Counted from the stretch's first letter, positions 11,230-22,487 are shown. The stretch: DNA of 64,000 nt from Bromus sterilis (GCA_950022295.1 OX465595.1:431204270-431268269), one strand, 5' to 3'. Program-made: numbers and translations. Notes: generated by a model not told the origin, from the sequence alone.

Positions 11230-12535
11230 TTAAGGGGAATATATTAATATCGCCTAGGTATCAATTACCCCCAGCCTTTGCACCTATAAGATGGCGTAAG
11301 ACATCCAGAATGCACACAACCAAAGAATAAAAATAAAAAAAGGAAAAAACGAAGGTCCCGCCATAGCGATCAATTCCTCTTAGCAGTAGCACACCAACCA
11401 CCATCAAATGTAACACCGAGAAAACATATGAGGTCTCCAAAATAAACGCCTACAAAAGTAGGAAACAATGCACAAGCGTCATCGTTGCCCGATCCAAGAT
11501 CTTAGGTTTTCACCCTGGAGGAAGTCCGAGCTCACAAAACAATTCCTTCAGCAAGGCAATTGCCACACACAACCAATGAAGGTCAAATCTTAGGCTTTCA
11601 CCTTGATAGTCCCGACTCGAGACCCAAAAAGCATCACCAAAAATGAAATCCTGCAGTGCTCCCGCCCCCACTTAACAAGAATGCTTTTGAGAGTTATCAA
11701 ACACCTGTCTAACTCCATCGCTACCAAGGTCCCGTCCGACTAACTGATCCTCCGATCTCCCATGACCTTCTCCAGCGTTGTCTACTCCATGAAAATCAAG
11801 AGGTCGACATGTCCCATGGTATCAACAAACTCCAGAGCTCCGCTCCGTCCCCTCAGAACATCGTAGGATGATATGGATGCCCACGACCGAATTATGTCTG
11901 ATCTAGAACTCCTGGGTAAAATCACCATCAGAAGTTTTGAAACCCGTCGATGGCCAGATCAAGGAGGATCGATCATGCCGGTTGTTTTTGTGGTGCAAGC
12001 AGAGCACGAGGACCACCACCTTTATTCATGGTAGAAGGCTCACGGGATGTGCACCGCTATGCCCGGGGCCGCCGCCCCGGCGTCCAAGTGATGCGAGCGG
12101 AGCGGTAGACCGTCATTGCCACGCACGACAACTAGAAGGATGTCAGATCGGGACCCGCCAGGACCATCCGGACCAGATCGAGCCCGCTCCGCGGTCCATG
12201 CCGGTCACCACCCGCTGCCACGCCTAAGGCCGCCGTCGTCACACCTTAGGTCGCCGCCACCACGCACCATCGCAACTAGAGAGGAGGGAGCGGGCGCTGC
12301 CGCCACATCTAGCCGCGACCAGCAGGGTCCCCACCGCTGCCTCATCGCTCGAGCTTTGCCCGGCGGCGCCTCCGACGACAGCGAAGGAAGGGGAGGGGTG
12401 CTAGGTGGGCCCCTCGGTTGCTGGCAAGGGGGACTCCGGTGCAGTGCGGTGCCGCTGCACGAGGGTAGGGTTAGGGTCGGGAGGGGTTACGTCATTTTCT
12501 CATGTCTAGCTATCTTTTATTCTTGGGTAATCAAC
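11230..12535 (-). repeat. unclassified repeat-like block, probably minus-oriented retroelement
   Basis: On the minus strand the block starts GC-rich near 12530 (many GGCGGC and GGTGGCGGC stretches) and ends AT-rich near 11200 in an A-rich tail (AAAATAAAAGAGAAAAAAG). That profile suits a non-autonomous LINE-like insertion. There is no coding domain, no LTR and no clear target duplication, so the class is only a guess. Confidence 0.3.
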
Positions 12536-12544
12536 TAATCATAG

Positions 12545-12755
12545 GGAGCGAACGTTCGCTCCAGGACATGGCAAGAGCGAACGAGTTACCTGGCAACTGC
12601 AGTACAAACGCATGGCAGAATTGCCATGCGATTGCCATGAAAAATCAAAATACAGCGAGTTGACATATATTTGTGCTGCAGTTGCCATCACGCGTGAACT
12701 ACAGTTGCCATAAAAACGTTCGTGTTTGCCATGCTCCAGAGCGAACGTTCACTCC
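12545..12755. mobile_element. MITE with 29-bp terminal inverted repeats
   Basis: The left end GGAGCGAACGTTCGCTCC, followed by AGGACATGGCA, is matched in reverse complement by the right end (GGAGTGAACGTTCGCTCT then GGAGCATGGCA). The left 18 bp are also a perfect palindrome on their own. The 211-bp interior repeats TTGCCAT and ATGGCA words. No coding capacity and no certain target duplication. It lies about 230 bp past the F-box stop codon. Confidence 0.75.
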
Positions 12756-12986
12756 GATTGTCATCCTTTATTCTTTTAGCATAACCAGGGTGCAATGATA
12801 AGATTTCCTTTTTCTCTTCTTTGATAAGGACATTTACATTTACAATTCAATCGATATATCCTGGAAAAACTGCTCTCCCACAAGTGTGTGGGACATATAT
12901 ATATAGAGCAAAAAGAATTTGTGTTGGTGTTTTTTCTCCGCAATGAGAGATGAGATGGCACGTATGGTACTACGATAAACACTACA

Positions 12987-13922
12987 CTACCATAGCACGA
13001 CGGAGGCGAGGAAGCTGAGCAAGGCGACGGCGCTAACGGCGGAGCAGCACAGGTCGACGAGCACCTCCCGCCTGGCTTTGGTCTCCTTCCTCCCCCTCTT
13101 GCTCCTCACGAACTCCTCGTACATCCTCTTGGCCTCTTCTCTTTCCGTCTCCCCTCCTTTCCTCCTCGGTCCTCCCATTGCGGCTGCGAGAAGCCGCAGG
13201 CTGCCTTCGCCGCTCACCCCCGCGCCGTCGGCGTCCTCGACGGCCAGGCTGACCTCCCTGAGGCACCCGGCCTCCTCCGAGCAGGTGACCGTCACCTCGA
13301 ACTTGCTCCCGCCGAGCACCACCGCGTACCGCACCAGCGTCTCGCCCGTGTACCAGTGCCTGTCCACGGCCACCGGCCGCCGGCTCGACACGTTCACCGC
13401 CCGGCCGCTCCGGGGATCGACCACGATCCAGCTCAGCTCAAGCTCTGCCGGCGAGAACGGGTCCACTTGCACCGGGTTCTTGCACTCGACGGCGTCCACG
13501 CGGAAGGGCGACGTGAGGAACCACGACGACGACGTGGAGGTCTCCACGACCCGGGAGAAGAGCGGCCGGGGCGCTCCCTTCCGGTAGACGTCCACGGCGG
13601 AGATGAGCTCGCCGGGGAGGCATTGGTCAGCTGCGGCGGCGTCCGTGGAAGTGGAAGAAGTGGACGGGAAGGGGAAGGCGTCGGCGAAGAGGCGCTGCGG
13701 AGAGACCGCGGCGGAGCTGAGGATGTCGCGTTGCTGTTGGGTCTCCATGCCCAGCGACGGCCACCGCGCGAGGCAGAGCGCGCGCCACGTCTCCGGGTCG
13801 GCGGCGAGGGCGCGGAGGCCTGCCGTGGCGCAGCTCGTGGCGGCCAGGGACGGGCCGTCGAGGCGGCGCAGCGCGCAGGCCAGCACGTCGGCGGGCAAGT
13901 CCTCCACCGTGGTCGTCGGCAT
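12987..13922 (-). CDS. F-box protein (At2g27310-like family)
   Basis: A single-exon gene of 311 residues. The F-box is at about residues 5-55 (VEDLPADVLACALRRLDGPS then WRALCLARWPSL), the segment that binds Skp1 in SCF ubiquitin ligases. The middle (about 100-240) matches the general layout of plant F-box proteins like Arabidopsis At2g27310: a WFLTSPFRVDAVECK block and an ELSWIVVDPRSGRAVNVSSR block. Near the C-terminus a basic stretch (KRMYEEFVRSKRGRKETKARR) is followed by a hydrophobic tail (SAVSAVALLSFLASVVLW), possibly a membrane anchor. No LRR, Kelch or WD repeats are visible, so the substrate cannot be guessed. The start is the first ATG after a TATA box. GC-rich codon use is normal for a grass gene. 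The long plus-strand frame across it is antisense. Confidence 0.9.
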   Translation of the reverse strand: MPTTTVEDLPADVLACALRRLDGPSLAATSCATAGLRALAADPETWRALCLARWPSLGMETQQQRDILSSAAVSPQRLFADAFPFPSTSSTSTDAAAADQCLPGELISAVDVYRKGAPRPLFSRVVETSTSSSWFLTSPFRVDAVECKNPVQVDPFSPAELELSWIVVDPRSGRAVNVSSRRPVAVDRHWYTGETLVRYAVVLGGSKFEVTVTCSEEAGCLREVSLAVEDADGAGVSGEGSLRLLAAAMGGPRRKGGETEREEAKRMYEEFVRSKRGRKETKARREVLVDLCCSAVSAVALLSFLASVVLW

Positions 13923-14086
13923 TTCCCCGTCGGCCGATCGACTCCGCTCTTACTTACTACTGGCCGGAGTAGCTACTACTGTACTCTCCAACAACAAACC
14001 GCCGGAGGTCGATCGATAGAACACTCTCCAAACTCCAGACGCCAAACGGGAATGAGATCGATGGGTAGCAAAGCGAGTAAAAGCTG

Positions 14087-14093
14087 TTTTATA
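14087..14093 (-). promoter_or_regulatory. TATA box of the F-box gene
   Basis: TATAAAA on the minus strand, about 165 bp before the ATG. Transcription would start near 14060 and leave a leader of roughly 140 nt. Position and perfect sequence support it; no start-site data are available. Confidence 0.6.
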
Positions 14094-14099
14094 GGCGTG

Positions 14100-16012
14100 C
14101 ACTTGGTCTCGTTTCCAGGGAGAAGGATTATTTATCTCTACCTTGTCGTGCCATTCCTGTTGGTGTTGGCCATGGCGAAAATGACAGCATCACAGCCCGG
14201 CCGGGCACGTCCGGCCAAACGGAAAGGCACGACGACAGCCAGCCAGCCCGACAGGCCGCCGGGCACGTTCGGCCGGAGGGAAAGTTGGACCTTAATTTGC
14301 TGCATGGATTCCAAGTGGAAAGAGCCGGTTGAAGCAGTTGCGTTCCTGCTGTGATTCTGACTAAACTACGATATCGTCTGCCGGATTGACGTCGGCGGGA
14401 GGCGCCTGCAACTCCCATGTCAACGTCGAATGAGCTATACCGCAGCTCAGGCCGGAGCAGGCTGTGCGATCGGATTGGCCTTGCGGCTCGTTAGGTTAGG
14501 TTTAGTGGTTCGGATGAGATTTTCTTTAAGAGATTGATAGATGGAGACCCCGCTTACCTCCTCCCCTGCTTTACGTTTATGGTCCCTCAGGCTTTGGCCG
14601 GCCTTCTTTCTCCGTCACATCAATTTTTAAGTCGGAAAGCATGCCCGTTTTTTCTCTTATCATATGTTTCACATTTCTTCATCGGTCGTTTCAGTTAGGC
14701 TGTTAAGCCATCATCAACGCTGATCCCTAAAAATGAACGTTGCATTCATTCACGGATCGGGAAAGGCCAATCTATGAAAACTGATGCGTCATGCGGGGTG
14801 GTTATTCAATCCTAACCGCAAATGTCCGCCAACAGTCAATTTCACATAAATTTGATCAAATTTTATTTAAATTTGCAAACAACATGATTTTCATAAGTCA
14901 AACTTTAACATATTCCATAGTTTAAAACTACATTGTTGCCCCCAATGGGGACCATGGGCTTCATGCAAACCGAACGATTTCGACCGTTCCAGGTCGTTGT
15001 CATAGAAGCTCCAGGAACACGACAACCGCGCGGCGAAGAAGCTTAGTGCGATAAACCGGTCTTCTATACCAAGGTGCCTCATCTCCGGGTTACCAGCGGT
15101 GAAGATGCGGGATGCCAACTCAACGAGAAGGGCATCCTGGCAAACAAGCAACCGTCCATGATCGTAGTATTGTGGGTTGCCCGCTTCCGCCGCGAGGCGG
15201 AAGCATGAAGGGACTGCCCAGTGCCCACATAGGTGCTCCGTGAGAGCCTTCTATTGGAGCATAGTGGTTGCACACCGTAGTCTTTCAGTGAGGATAGGTG
15301 TTGCCCGTAATGTCCATCTACACCACCGTTGCATCCGGCTTGTTGAGCATATCTATTGTCCGCAATCATTTTTGCTCAACCGGCGAAGTAGCCTCTATCT
15401 CACAATATCCTAGATCTCACCGTCATGGCCGAGGTGGAGAAAGAATAAACGAAAACGGATGGTGTGTGGTGTGTTTCATGGTCCTACGAGGATTCGTGTA
15501 AATACCCGAAGCTCGCTAGGGGAGCGAAGCAGCCGGTTTGAATGAGGGCGCCAAAGCGGATTTCTCGGGCAGCGCGTGTTTATTTCTGGCAGGCAACAGA
15601 TGGGTAGCCATCACGTCTCTCCGGCATTGAATAGGCGCAAAGATCGAAGCTCATGATCTGATCAGCGCCAACATCAACCCAACATTGTTCACCAACCATC
15701 TATCTCCCAAAGCGGCACATTCAATAAGGGAACGACGCCAAAGACTTCGTCGCCGCCCACCGTAGTTAGGGTTTTTACTAGGGAGACAAATGGCATGTGA
15801 AAGCAGATCTGACGAATGTCACCATAAAGAAAAAAAGGCCATTGGGGTGTTGCCGCCCTCGCGGACGGACAATGTCGGCTAGGGTTTTCTTCCGATGTAA
15901 ATCCCCACCTCCATCCCCATCTGCATCTAGAACCAGTAAGTCACGTGACACAAATCTGTATGAAGCACACCGAGCGAGAAATAGTGAAAGCACCCCGATC
16001 CAGATCAGAAAT
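14100..16012. other. intergenic DNA with a coding-like relic
   Basis: Between the F-box promoter and the kinase 3' flank no complete gene is supported. On the minus strand, about 15240-14891 reads as a continuous protein-like frame (EHLCGHWAVPSC, then LAAEAGNPQYYDHGRLLVCQ and LASRIFTAGNPEMRHLGIED), but it lacks a start and has no continuation. The rest shows no repeats or RNA genes. Confidence 0.35.
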
Positions 16013-16132
16013 TGTAACACCCCGGATTTCTATTAAACCCGATGATGCTACCACGCTAGCATATTTTCACAAGTTATAGGAAAAATTCAAATTTTGCTAG
16101 TGTGGTATTTAATAGAAACCTGGGGTGTTACA
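16013..16132. mobile_element. 120-bp foldback MITE
   Basis: The left end TGTAACACCCCGGATTTCTA is matched in reverse complement by the right end TGTAACACCCCAGGTTTCTA. Pairing continues inwards (GCTACCACGCTAGCA against TGCTAGTGTGGTAT), so nearly the whole element can fold into one hairpin. Non-coding. It lies about 830 bp beyond the kinase stop codon. Confidence 0.75.
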
Positions 16133-16457
16133 AAAACCTCGGACAAACACGATAGATCGATCGCCCCGATCCAGGTGCCCGCCAGCACCGAGCACACCAG
16201 CACAGCCCCGCCGACGACAAAATGGACCTCTCCGTCGCCCCCGTACTTGGCATCCACGTGGCTTGGCCCGTGGTGCCTCAGGAGGTGACGAGAGGGGTAG
16301 AGGGGAAGGGGCAAACGAGGGATCTCAACCGGGAGCGAAGCGAAGGGGTGGGTGGAGGAGGAGAGCAGCGGGGGCGATTGGGTGGTGAGGGGGATTGCCG
16401 TGTGGCGCGGGGTCAAGGGAGAAGAGAAGGGGAGCGGCCAGGCGTGTAGGTGTTATG

Positions 16458-16520
16458 TCTGACATGTGACAAGAGCATGTACTGACATGTGACAAGAGCG
16501 TGTACTGACATGTATGATGA
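16458..16520. repeat. 23-bp tandem repeat
   Basis: The unit CTGACATGTGACAAGAGCRT plus GTA occurs twice in tandem, followed by a partial third copy (CTGACATGTATGATGAAC). Part of that last piece recurs near 16580-16597. Confidence 0.7.
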
Positions 16521-16965
16521 ACTAGCCGTATGATATGTGCGTGAACTGGATAAACCGTGTGCGCGTCTATTGTAATTTGCATGTATGATGAACTAACCCT
16601 ATGCAGCTGAGAATACGAACATTTACAGGGTGACCGGACGTTTGAGTGATCAGATTAGAAGGGTCCCGCTGTAGATGCTCCAAAGGGTGAATATTCGTGT
16701 TCGGGGCACATTCCTCGTGGCTTGTTCGGTTTGGCGGGGCTTTCAATCCCCTCAAATCACACCACCACTGATGAGTAAAAAATGCAGCACGAACTCGACT
16801 TCAATGCCAATAGTCCAATGACACACAAATCCACCCAGTTAACCCAAGTTGAGCAGCCCATGAGGGCAGAGAGACTGGTTGCCAAAAGCCCGACGACCCT
16901 CAGGAATATGCACAAAATTTACAGACTACCACCCTAGCTAGCTAACATGCTCAGACTCAGCATCG

Positions 16966-19900
16966 CTACGACGAGTAAGCCGACGGCTTTACGTCTCGGC
17001 CAGGCTCCTTCAGAAGGTCTCCAGAGCTTTTACGGCGGCTGTTGCTTGTGATGGGCACCCTTTTGCTTCCACTCTTGGGATCCTGAGGCCTCTCTGCTGC
17101 CGGTCTTCTGGTTTGGTTGCTGGAGTCTTGAATTCCTTCTAGAATTGAGACCACGGCGTCCATCGTCGGCCTCATCTTAGCTTCGAAGGACAGGCACTCG
17201 ACAGCGAGAGCAGCGATTGTCTGTGCCCCGTTGAGGGAGTATTGGCCTTCCAGCCTGGTATCAAGAACACGGAATATCTTGCGCTTGTGTGTGAGATATG
17301 GCCGGGCCCATTCAACAAGATTGTGCTCCCCCTGGGGACGGTTCTTGTCGATGGCGCGACGGCCTGACAGCATCTCCAGGAGCACTACCCCAAAGCTATA
17401 GATGTCGCTCTTGGCGGTAAGATGGCCTAGAAATGTTGATTTGTCAAATAGATGTTTATCACGTGCTGAATACAAACTCTTGGGAAAATATTATGGAAAG
17501 GCAGAGCATGTTCTTAGCAAAGCAGACTAAGAGGAATTCAAAACGTAAGATGATCTGCAAAATATTGACTACTGACTCGTTAAATGGATGTTTATCGCAT
17601 GCTGAATATGAGCTCTACGTAAATTTTACAAAATGGTAATGTATTTTTTTAACCAAAAGGCAGCCTTGCAACATTTGCACTAGAAATTAAAATGAAAGAA
17701 ATTCAAAACATAACAGTTGATGTCATTTTATGGAACAACTTATGGTTGAAGGCAATTAAACTAATCATCAAACATTTACCTACATAGTTTGCATTCACAC
17801 CATTGTACATAGTTCACAAAGAAGGTATACAAAAATTCCATAAATTTCATACTATAATGGATTGGAGCATTAGATATTCAATATTGATACAGAATGCATC
17901 TATACTGCGAGTTTATCAACTTTAACAAAGTAACAGCCATTCCAAAAATAAGTTCTGCACAGCAACAGACAGACAAAAGACGTAACAACTTACACATTTT
18001 AAATTAACTTATAGCTTAGACCGACTGCTATTAACTAATGCACAAAGAGCTCTGCACTAACATTCCATGATTCCAGCCACATAAGATGCTTTATATCCAT
18101 GGCAAGCAACTGTGCATAATACTGGTACTATAAAACACAAAATTTCAAGTCAAAGGTTACCTGTTGACAGATATTCTGGAGCTGCATAGCCATATGTTCC
18201 CATTACCCTTGTGGACACATGACTCTTCTCACCAACAGGACCATCCTTTGCCAACCCAAAGTCGGAGAGTTTTGCAGTATAGTCCTGGAAGTAAAATAAA
18301 TATGCATTCTTTTCAGTAGAGATCAGATGATCATAGAGATTAACTATGGTATACTGATGATTCACTTTCACTTACTGTGTCAAGGAGAATATTGGATGTC
18401 TTAAAATCTCTATAAATAACTTTAGCCTCAGCACTGTGAAGGTAGGCTAGTCCTTTTGCAGCTCCAAGTGCAACCTTCATTCTTAGGTTCCATGGAAGAG
18501 GTTGAAAATGCGAGCCTCCTACATCAAGGATTCATATATAGCAAGTTATAACTAGATCAAACTACAGTCTACAGAGATATCGTATGCAAAACGAATAAAC
18601 ATTCCAGGACAGCAGTAGAGAACCAAATCCAAGTTTAACTTACTCCTGAAAAGATGATTCTCCAAGCTCCCACGTGGCATGCACTCGTACACTAGCAGGC
18701 GGTATTCATCCTCCAAGCAGTACCCGATTAGCTTGACAAGGTTGGGATGGCAAAACTGACCTAGGTAATTAACTTCTGCCTATAAATGGACATAAAAATG
18801 TCAGAAAAATGTCCAGCTGTTTTGATTAACACTTCTAAAGCTGTGTGTAGAATGAAGATACATCATAGAAAGGACAGAAGTGCAAACCATGGGACTTCTA
18901 AAACTGTAACTAAGGAGGAACTCAAATACATCACATAACTACAACGATATTTAAAAGTAAACTTCAAATAAACATGAATCAAACATGGTATCAAGGAGAA
19001 CAGCAAGAAATAGATTGGCAGTTATGCTCACCAACCACTCTCGATGCCCTTGCAAGCCCTCCAGGTTGAGCCTTTTCACAGCAACAGGTATTCCAGAACC
19101 CGGCTTGCAAGCTGACAATGTATGATCATCGATCCATCCTTTATAGACAGACCCAAACCCTCCTTCGCCAAGCACACTGTCAGGACGGAAGTTCCTCGTG
19201 GCTAACCTGAGATCATTATAACTGAAGACCTTAACATTGGCTGACTGCAAGATCTCACATTCAGTCTTTGCACTTGGAGGCATGGAAGCAGAAGAAGCTC
19301 GACTGCTGCAGGCACTAAGCCTACTCCCATCTTTACCACTGCCCCTTGAAAACATTCCTGCAAATCATGTCTTTAGTAGAGATTCTACTAACTGAAATAT
19401 ACATAATACAAAATCAATTCATCCATTTGAAATAGAAGTATTATCTCATGAATTAGTTTTTGCATTGATCTATCCCAGGTCAATAATATGAACATCGTTA
19501 TTGCAAGTTTCGAATGCTGGATTTTTTAAGGAACATTTGCACAGTAATTAGGGAATGGGTGTAACAAGGGATCAGCACTGGGCTTATCTGAAATTTGATA
19601 TGAGGATCAGGATTTGCAAGATTAGGCGCACTGTCTGTGGTACACAATGCTAATGAGAATGGATTGACTGGTGTCCCAGAAGTTGGTGTCAACAGCATTT
19701 TGATGGGGCTAGGAAGTAACAGGGTGCGAATTGTTGCTGCCTGCAAATGGTGATATGCTCTGGACCCAAAAGATCAATGATTATTTGAATCGAGCATTGT
19801 CGAAAAATGAATGTGGTGAAAATCAGAGTGATTTCCCTTCATGAAATGTTCATACATGCATTAACAGTAGACCTTGTGCCACCAAATGTACATCCATTGC

Positions 19901-21075
19901 CAACTAAAATATTAGTCCCTCCGAACTTCCGTTAAGTATACAGGGCCAGAGAAAAAATCTCATGCAGACCGGTATAGAAGGCCAGGTTCCTCCAAACCTT
20001 TTCCGCATTCAATTCCCAGGTCGCACGTGCACAGAGCCGTTTCTGGAAACTGAATCGTTGCTCAGCCTTAACTCCCATCTGCACGTGCACATAGCAATCC
20101 AGTCGAAGAGCCAATGCACCCTGAGTACTAGTGAGATGATTGAGCATACACGTCCCAGCCGGATCAATGGAATTAATTAGTTAGGACTAGCGCATAAAAC
20201 GGAAAAGGGAACAAGAGATTTGCGGCGGGAGTACCGATTCATAACTAATTAAAAGAAGCTTCAATTTAGTAAGCTGAGACATACAGCGCACATGGCAGTT
20301 AAACGTCATTTTTTTGTACACGGTTAAATAATTGAACTTGCCATTGCCGGTACATATCAATCACACCCAAAATATGTATGCCCATTATTAGGTAAGAAAA
20401 TAATAGTGTTGTATAATATCCAATTTTTTATAGACATGGAGCATGCACAATTAATTACAGGTCAAACCTTCTGTATATGGGCGGGAAACTAAACCGCGAG
20501 ACCGGTTTGAAAAAATAAATCAAGATGCATGCTCTATACTGGCCTTTTTATATGATGCCAGAACATGTGGTTTAACAAATTTTAGTGTCAAAGTAAACAA
20601 TGAACAACTTGATAACTTCGTAATTCCAACAATAATGTATATAGAAACAACTAGTCAACCGTAATGATCCTTATTTCCTTAATGAGCCATCCCTAATTTC
20701 ATGTGATACACTTTTTAAAGAAAAACATGTAAACAATCAAAGTCAACTGATAGCCATTCATATACATACCACAATGCCACTACAAGCCTACAAGGGCAGA
20801 CTACACATACTGCACTGTAGTACTAGTGTTGCTTCAATCACATGTTTATCAGTCAACAACAGAATTAAGGATGATTGAATTCGTCATGCTAAATGGTCAG
20901 CGATGAGCACCAACAGATACAATGCAAAATATAGATATATCACCCCCAACCAAATGCTTCTTGGTCAACAATAGAATCAAGGGTGATTTTCATTCGCTAA
21001 ATGGTCAGCCAGAGAGTACCGTCCAATAGTTATAATGCTAAAGTATGCACACACAGCTCCCCCGTGCACGCACAG

Positions 21076-21122
<47 letters not shown>

Positions 21123-21867
21123 ACACTAAGAGCAAAGTACATGTCCTGTCCTTTACTATTGTTGTCTGATAACATAAGCACTATCCAGTATCCAATTTGT
21201 GATGGTAGAGCATGCGCAACACATGGTACTAGCTAGTAAAGCAATGATTAAGGAGCAAAGCAATGGTGTCCAATCACTGTACAAGGGAGGTACCCACTAC
21301 CTAACAAAGTCCATACCACCAATGGCACAGGTCCTATGAAACCTCACAAGGCAGCCAAAGCTTACTTTGGGGACACCACTCCAAAAGCGAGTGCGATATC
21401 TCTGCTTTAGTGTGTGCCGATTGAACACTCTGAGGCTGCTACGGCCACTAGCTATGCGGCACAAATCTAGCCACCGGATCGCCCCGAAATAGGCCTCGTG
21501 AACCAACCGAATCACTCACGCATTCAACCAAATCAAGCCTTTTTGCAAACGACGTCAATGAGCGTAATCGCACGCTATGCAAACCCGTTCATAGCTTCGG
21601 TTTCCACTTGAATCCCCTAGGAAATGGTCGTGCGAATCGACAGGACCTGGCGAGGAAACTGGGAATGGGTTGGTGTTGGCATCTCGGGGCCGCCTGAGCG
21701 TCGAGCCCTTCAACTCGCGAGCAGGAACCGACCGAAACCCCATCCGTCCATACATCCATCCATCGCGGAGAAACAGCAAGGGAGGGGAGGGGAGGGGAGG
21801 GGGCCGAACCTGAGGCGCCGGGATGGGTGCTCCCATCCTTGATCCGCGTGCCCCAGCAGTTCCCCAT
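16966..21867 (-). CDS. receptor-like cytoplasmic kinase, subfamily VII (PBL/APK1-like)
   Basis: Six exons on the minus strand give 415 codons plus a stop: 21810-21867, 19032-19357, 18644-18779, 18376-18518, 18161-18284 and 16966-17426. All five introns have GT-AG ends, and the exon lengths keep one frame. The product starts MGNCWGTRIKDG: Gly2 suits N-myristoylation and Cys4 palmitoylation, placing it at the plasma membrane. The kinase domain has the glycine loop GEGGFG (83-88), Lys114 (AVKR), Glu130, the catalytic loop YRDFKTSN with Asp211, DFG at 229-231, activation-loop Ser/Thr (VSTRVMGTYGYAAPEY) and a C-terminal tail rich in Ser, Lys and Pro. The Arg before Asp211 marks an RD kinase. Family members relay signals from surface immune and growth receptors by Ser/Thr phosphorylation. 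No ectodomain or transmembrane segment is present. The exact orthologue is not assigned. Confidence 0.95.
20847..21048. repeat. diverged tandem duplication in kinase intron 1
   Basis: Two copies of about 85-90 bp, offset by about 110 bp, share GTCAACAA-AGAAT-AAGG-TGATT and the word GCTAAATGGTCAGC. Confidence 0.65.
21079..21122. repeat. (CA)n microsatellite
   Basis: About 21 uninterrupted CA units in kinase intron 1. Confidence 0.95.
21779..21803 (+). repeat. G-run array (possible quadruplex) at kinase exon 1 donor
   Basis: Plus strand GGGAGGGGAGGGGAGGGGAG then GGGG: five runs of three or more G separated by single A, ending 6 bp from the exon 1 splice donor. The kinase transcript carries the C-rich complement. 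Confidence 0.7.
21810..21867 (-). other. kinase exon 1 (membrane-targeting exon)
   Basis: A 58-nt coding exon encodes 19 residues and the first base of a Gly codon. It ends CAG before a GTTCGG donor, and the next exon resumes with GAATGTTTTC after TTTGCAG. It carries the whole lipidation signal and is separated from the kinase domain by a 2452-bp intron. The ATG in the next exon (19355) lies downstream of the lipidation signal and would give a soluble, non-myristoylated protein if used. Confidence 0.9.
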
Positions 21868-21904
21868 CCGCCGCGGCACCGCACCAACCAACCAAGCAGC
21901 AGAC

Positions 21905-21970
21905 CTACTGGACCAACCCGAGGGTCGCGGACGGGAGGAGGACGCGGCGGCAGCGAGCGGCCCGCCTCAT
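21905..21970 (-). CDS. upstream ORF in the kinase leader (21 codons)
   Basis: On the minus strand an ATG at 21970 opens a 21-codon frame (MRRAARCRRVLLPSATLGLV, then Q and TAG) that ends 37 nt before the kinase ATG. It is Arg-rich. If transcription starts below the TATA-like site near 22060, the leader contains it. Whether it is translated is unknown. Confidence 0.45.
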   Translation of the reverse strand: MRRAARCRRVLLPSATLGLVQ

Positions 21971-22059
21971 GCGGGGTGGGGGAATTCCGGCGAGGCGAGC
22001 GAGCGGGCGAGCTAGGGTTGCTTCGAGAAGCAGCAGCGGGGAGGGTGGGTGACGACGGA

Positions 22060-22072
22060 GGATAAATAGTGG
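22060..22072 (-). promoter_or_regulatory. TATA-like element of the kinase gene
   Basis: Minus strand CCACTATTTATCC, about 195 bp before the ATG, is followed by a GC- and CT-rich leader with GCAACCCTAGC. Upstream (22095-22145) are CT/GA dinucleotide runs common in plant core promoters. The transcription start would be near 22030. Confidence 0.5.
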
Positions 22073-22487
22073 CAGCGGGCGGGCGGTGGCGTGGCGGGGC
22101 TCGTGAGGAGAGATAGGCTAGAGAGAGAGTGGGCGAGAGCGAGAGGAGTTAATGGCGGGGAGCGGAGAGGAGGAGGAGGAGGAGCGCGAGGGAAGCGTGC
22201 GTGCGCTTTGCTGCGCAGCCGACCCTTGGGGAAAAGGTGGGAGCAGTGTGACGCTGGGGCGCGGGCCCGGGGGCGGTTTTCTTCACCGTTTCTCGCCGTT
22301 TTACCGGCGGGGGAGGCGGATGGGGGTGAAATGAATGGCCGAGAGCGACGGATGATGATGACCGACTACCGCCACATTATCCGTGCGTGCGTTGTTGCCA
22401 CCTACCGCTACCATTGAGGAAAAAAAATGCGTGTGTGCGTTGATGGGTTAGAGGTGTTTGTGTTCTTTTTTTATGAATGTGAGGTGG

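Larger units (their letters stand above)
19358..21809 (-). other. kinase intron 1
   Basis: A 2.45-kb AT-rich intron that holds a (CA)n microsatellite (21079-21122), a diverged ~90-bp duplication (20847-20930 and 20958-21048) and, just inside its donor, a G-run array on the plus strand. The small open frames in it (for example around 19932-20180 and 21297-21515) show no protein similarity. Confidence 0.85.

Noticed and set aside
13356..14354. 332-codon plus-strand frame across the F-box gene
   Set aside because: It is antisense to a well supported F-box frame in GC-rich DNA; its composition (Arg, Gly, His, Pro rich) is that of a shadow frame.
21079..21122. Regular short repeat as a CRISPR array
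   Set aside because: It is a plain (CA)n microsatellite in a plant intron; no spacers.
21555..21895. Minus-strand frames of 60-110 codons starting upstream of the kinase ATG
   Set aside because: They read through the exon 1 donor into the intron and GA-rich repeats; the spliced kinase model explains the coding part.
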